Under the pieces are notes generated by a model. It was not told where the DNA came from and did not search any database. It worked only from the letters and a program-made list of their open reading frames with translations. Positions 6,325-7,546 of a DNA stretch of 7,546 nt are shown here, in pieces. The translations under genes and the position numbers were made by a program. The stretch is from Chloroflexota bacterium (GTDB lineage Bacteria > Chloroflexota > Limnocylindria > Limnocylindrales > CSP1-4), in NCBI GenBank assembly GCA_021777365.1, contig JAJYDP010000230.1, positions 1 to 7,546 on the forward strand, in the 5' to 3' direction. Positions within the stretch are counted from its first letter, which is position 1, and each line of letters begins with the position of its first letter.

Positions 6325-7404
6325 GTGTCGACCGGCGTCATCGCGCTGCTCGGGTCCGGGGAGACCGCCCCGGGCATGGTCCGGGTCCATCGCGGACTCC
6401 TCGCGCGCTACGACACGCCGCGGGCGGTCCTGCTCGACTCGACCTACGGGTTCCAGGAGAATGTCGCCCAGATGACGGCCAAGCTGGTGGCCTTCTTTGC
6501 CACCTCGCTCCACGTCGACCTGGACGTCGCCTCGCTGCCGCGCTTCGACGCGGCGACGCCGCTCCAGCGCCGCCTGGTGCGCGACCAGGTGGCCCAGGCC
6601 GACTACGTCTTTGCCGGGCCGGGCAGCCCCTCTTACGCGCTCACCCAGTGGCGACCGCTCCACCTGGGTGAGGACCTCGCCACCGCCCTGGCGCGGGGGG
6701 CAACCGTGTGCTTCGCCTCGGCGGCCGCCCTCACCCTGGGCAGCCACAGTGCCCCCATCTACGAGGTCTACAAGGCCGGGGCCGACCCCACCTGGCTGGC
6801 CGGCCTCGACGTGCTGGGCCGCTACGGCCTGGACTGCGCGATCATCCCCCACTGGGACAACGCCGAGGGCCGCGACCACGACACCTCGCGCTGCTTCCTC
6901 GGCGAGCGGCGCCTCAGCCGGCTCGAAGAGATGCTCCCCGCCGACGTCGCGATCCTCGGCATCGACGAGCACACCGCCCTGCTCGTCGACCTGGCGCGTG
7001 ACGAGGCGACCACCTCGGGGCGCGGGCGGGCGTTCTGGCGGCGCGGCGGCGAGGTCCGCGAGCTCGGGCCCACGCCAACGCCCCTGGACGCGCTGCGCAC
7101 CGGCCGTCGCCTCGCGGCCCCGCCGCCGCTGACCGAGGCCCCGGACCTCCGCGACGCACCCGCCGATCTGGGCGAGGCGGCGGCCCGCGGCGACCTGACT
7201 GCGTTGGCCGAGCTGGTCCGTCGGGCCTCGAGCACCTCGACTGCGCTGGCCCCCGAGCTGGTCGAGGCGGTTCTGAGGGCCCGCGAGGCCGCCCGCCAGG
7301 CGGGCGACTACCCGCTCGCCGATCGCCTGCGCGCCGGCCTGGTTGCCGCCGGCGTCGAGGTGCGCGACGCGGCCGGGGGCACCGCGTGGGCGCCGCGCGC
7401 CTGA
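6325..7404 (+). CDS. Peptidase S51 / class I amidotransferase-like protein with a CysS-type C-terminal tail
   Basis: A 359-residue cytoplasmic protein without signal peptide or membrane segment. Residues 1-250 match the S51 (cyanophycinase, PepE) class I amidotransferase-like fold: LLGSGE (8-13) at strand 1, AGPGSPSYAL (97-106), a nucleophile elbow-like FASAAALTLG (130-139) with Ser132, IYEVYK (145-150), IPHWDN (174-179) with a candidate catalytic His176, and GIDEHTALLVD (212-222), a cyanophycinase-style motif. The usual G-x-S-A-G elbow is A-S-A-A-A here, so peptidase activity is uncertain. Residues 250-305 are a Pro/Ala-rich linker. Residues 311-357 (LRAREAARQAGDYPLADRLR, then AGVEVRDAAGGTAW) closely resemble the C-terminal tRNA-contacting segment of cysteinyl-tRNA synthetase, 'A-R-x-x-x-D-x-x-x-A-D-x-x-R-x-x-L-x-x-x-G-V-x-V-x-D-x-x-x-G-T-x-W'; no synthetase catalytic motifs (HIGH, KMSKS) are present. 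Automatic labels as CysS would be wrong. The GTG start is favoured because the conserved LLGSGE begins at residue 8. Substrate unknown. It is divergent from the Ig/FN3 gene. Confidence 0.85.
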   Translation: MSTGVIALLGSGETAPGMVRVHRGLLARYDTPRAVLLDSTYGFQENVAQMTAKLVAFFATSLHVDLDVASLPRFDAATPLQRRLVRDQVAQADYVFAGPGSPSYALTQWRPLHLGEDLATALARGATVCFASAAALTLGSHSAPIYEVYKAGADPTWLAGLDVLGRYGLDCAIIPHWDNAEGRDHDTSRCFLGERRLSRLEEMLPADVAILGIDEHTALLVDLARDEATTSGRGRAFWRRGGEVRELGPTPTPLDALRTGRRLAAPPPLTEAPDLRDAPADLGEAAARGDLTALAELVRRASSTSTALAPELVEAVLRAREAARQAGDYPLADRLRAGLVAAGVEVRDAAGGTAWAPRA

Positions 7405-7425
7405 GGCGCCAGAGGCCCGTAGCGC

Positions 7426-7454
7426 TTGACAGGGAGGTCCCGCGGGCCCAGGAT
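7426..7454 (+). promoter_or_regulatory. Candidate promoter of the gene entering at the right edge
   Basis: A perfect TTGACA (7426-7431) is followed after 17 bases by CAGGAT (7449-7454). Transcription would start near 7461, five bases before the GTG at 7466. Its form repeats that of the promoter at 123-151. Confidence 0.5.
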
Positions 7455-7465
7455 GCTCCCGGGGG

Positions 7466-7546
7466 GTGAGCCATGGACTGTCGTCCCGGGCCTCCAGCAC
7501 GGGCTGGGTGGCGCGCCCGTTGGCGATGACCGAAAGACGCCGGCGC
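7466..7546 (+). CDS. 5' end of an unidentified gene, cut by the window edge
   Basis: From GTG at 7466 the frame is open for 27 codons to the last base (MSHGLSSRAST, then GWVARPLAMTERRRR). No family can be named from so little. The start lies just after the predicted transcription start of the promoter at 7426-7454, so a leaderless or near-leaderless message is possible; no properly spaced Shine-Dalgarno is seen. An ATG at 7473 in another frame stops after 18 codons at 7527-7529 and is less likely. An in-frame ATG at 7526 is an alternative start. The 61-base gap after the S51-like gene and the separate promoter suggest independent transcription. Confidence 0.35.
   Translation, partial: MSHGLSSRASSTGWVARPLAMTERRRR

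Noticed and set aside
6325..7404. Calling the S51-like gene a cysteinyl-tRNA synthetase
   Set aside because: Only the last ~50 residues resemble CysS; the HIGH and KMSKS catalytic motifs and zinc ligands are absent.
6175..7500. 442-codon in-frame upstream extension of the Ig/FN3 reading frame
   Set aside because: It is antisense to the well-supported S51-like gene, has an arginine- and glycine-rich composition typical of GC-rich shadow frames, and a signal peptide with a good ribosome binding site starts exactly at 6174.

Overview
The window is high-GC DNA from what looks like an actinobacterium (Actinomycetota). The strongest hints are two exported proteins built from repeats with paired cysteines. 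A seven-fold 'SC-x(4-5)-C' beta-propeller and an Ig-like 'YQWYDC ... C-x-I-x-GAT-x-S-Y-T' array are styles I associate with Acidimicrobiia and Thermoleophilia. TTGACA-type promoters with a weak C/TA-n-n-n-T -10 box and GTG or leaderless starts fit too. No RNA gene, IS element, CRISPR array or integrase is visible.

Layout, left to right. Bases 1-171 hold a short upstream region with a 9-bp inverted repeat, a good promoter and a strong ribosome binding site. They feed a + strand gene (172-1368) for a secreted, probably seven-bladed beta-propeller with Asp-box (BNR) motifs. It converges on a small - strand membrane protein gene (1482-1913). Upstream of that, after a 15-bp-stem hairpin, lies the dominant gene of the window (1966-6174, - strand). 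It encodes a 1402-residue exported protein with a signal peptide, nine Ig-like modules and four fibronectin type III modules, the last of which is strongly basic. A 150-bp divergent intergenic region separates it from a + strand gene (6325-7404). That gene encodes a cytoplasmic peptidase-S51/class I amidotransferase-like protein fused to a C-terminal segment resembling the tail of cysteinyl-tRNA synthetase; it appears to be translated from a leaderless GTG. The window ends just inside another + strand reading frame (from 7466), preceded by its own TTGACA promoter.

The genes do not form an obvious pathway. The two large exported proteins share a design: repeat modules each carrying a conserved cysteine pair. 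This suggests oxidatively folded, rigid extracellular proteins with adhesive or binding roles. The S51/CysS-tail protein is a separate cytoplasmic unit. I found no convincing new defence or mobile system. The most interesting items are the Ig/FN3 fibre with its disulfide-bounded variable loops and charge-segregated C-terminus, and the S51-CysS-tail fusion.
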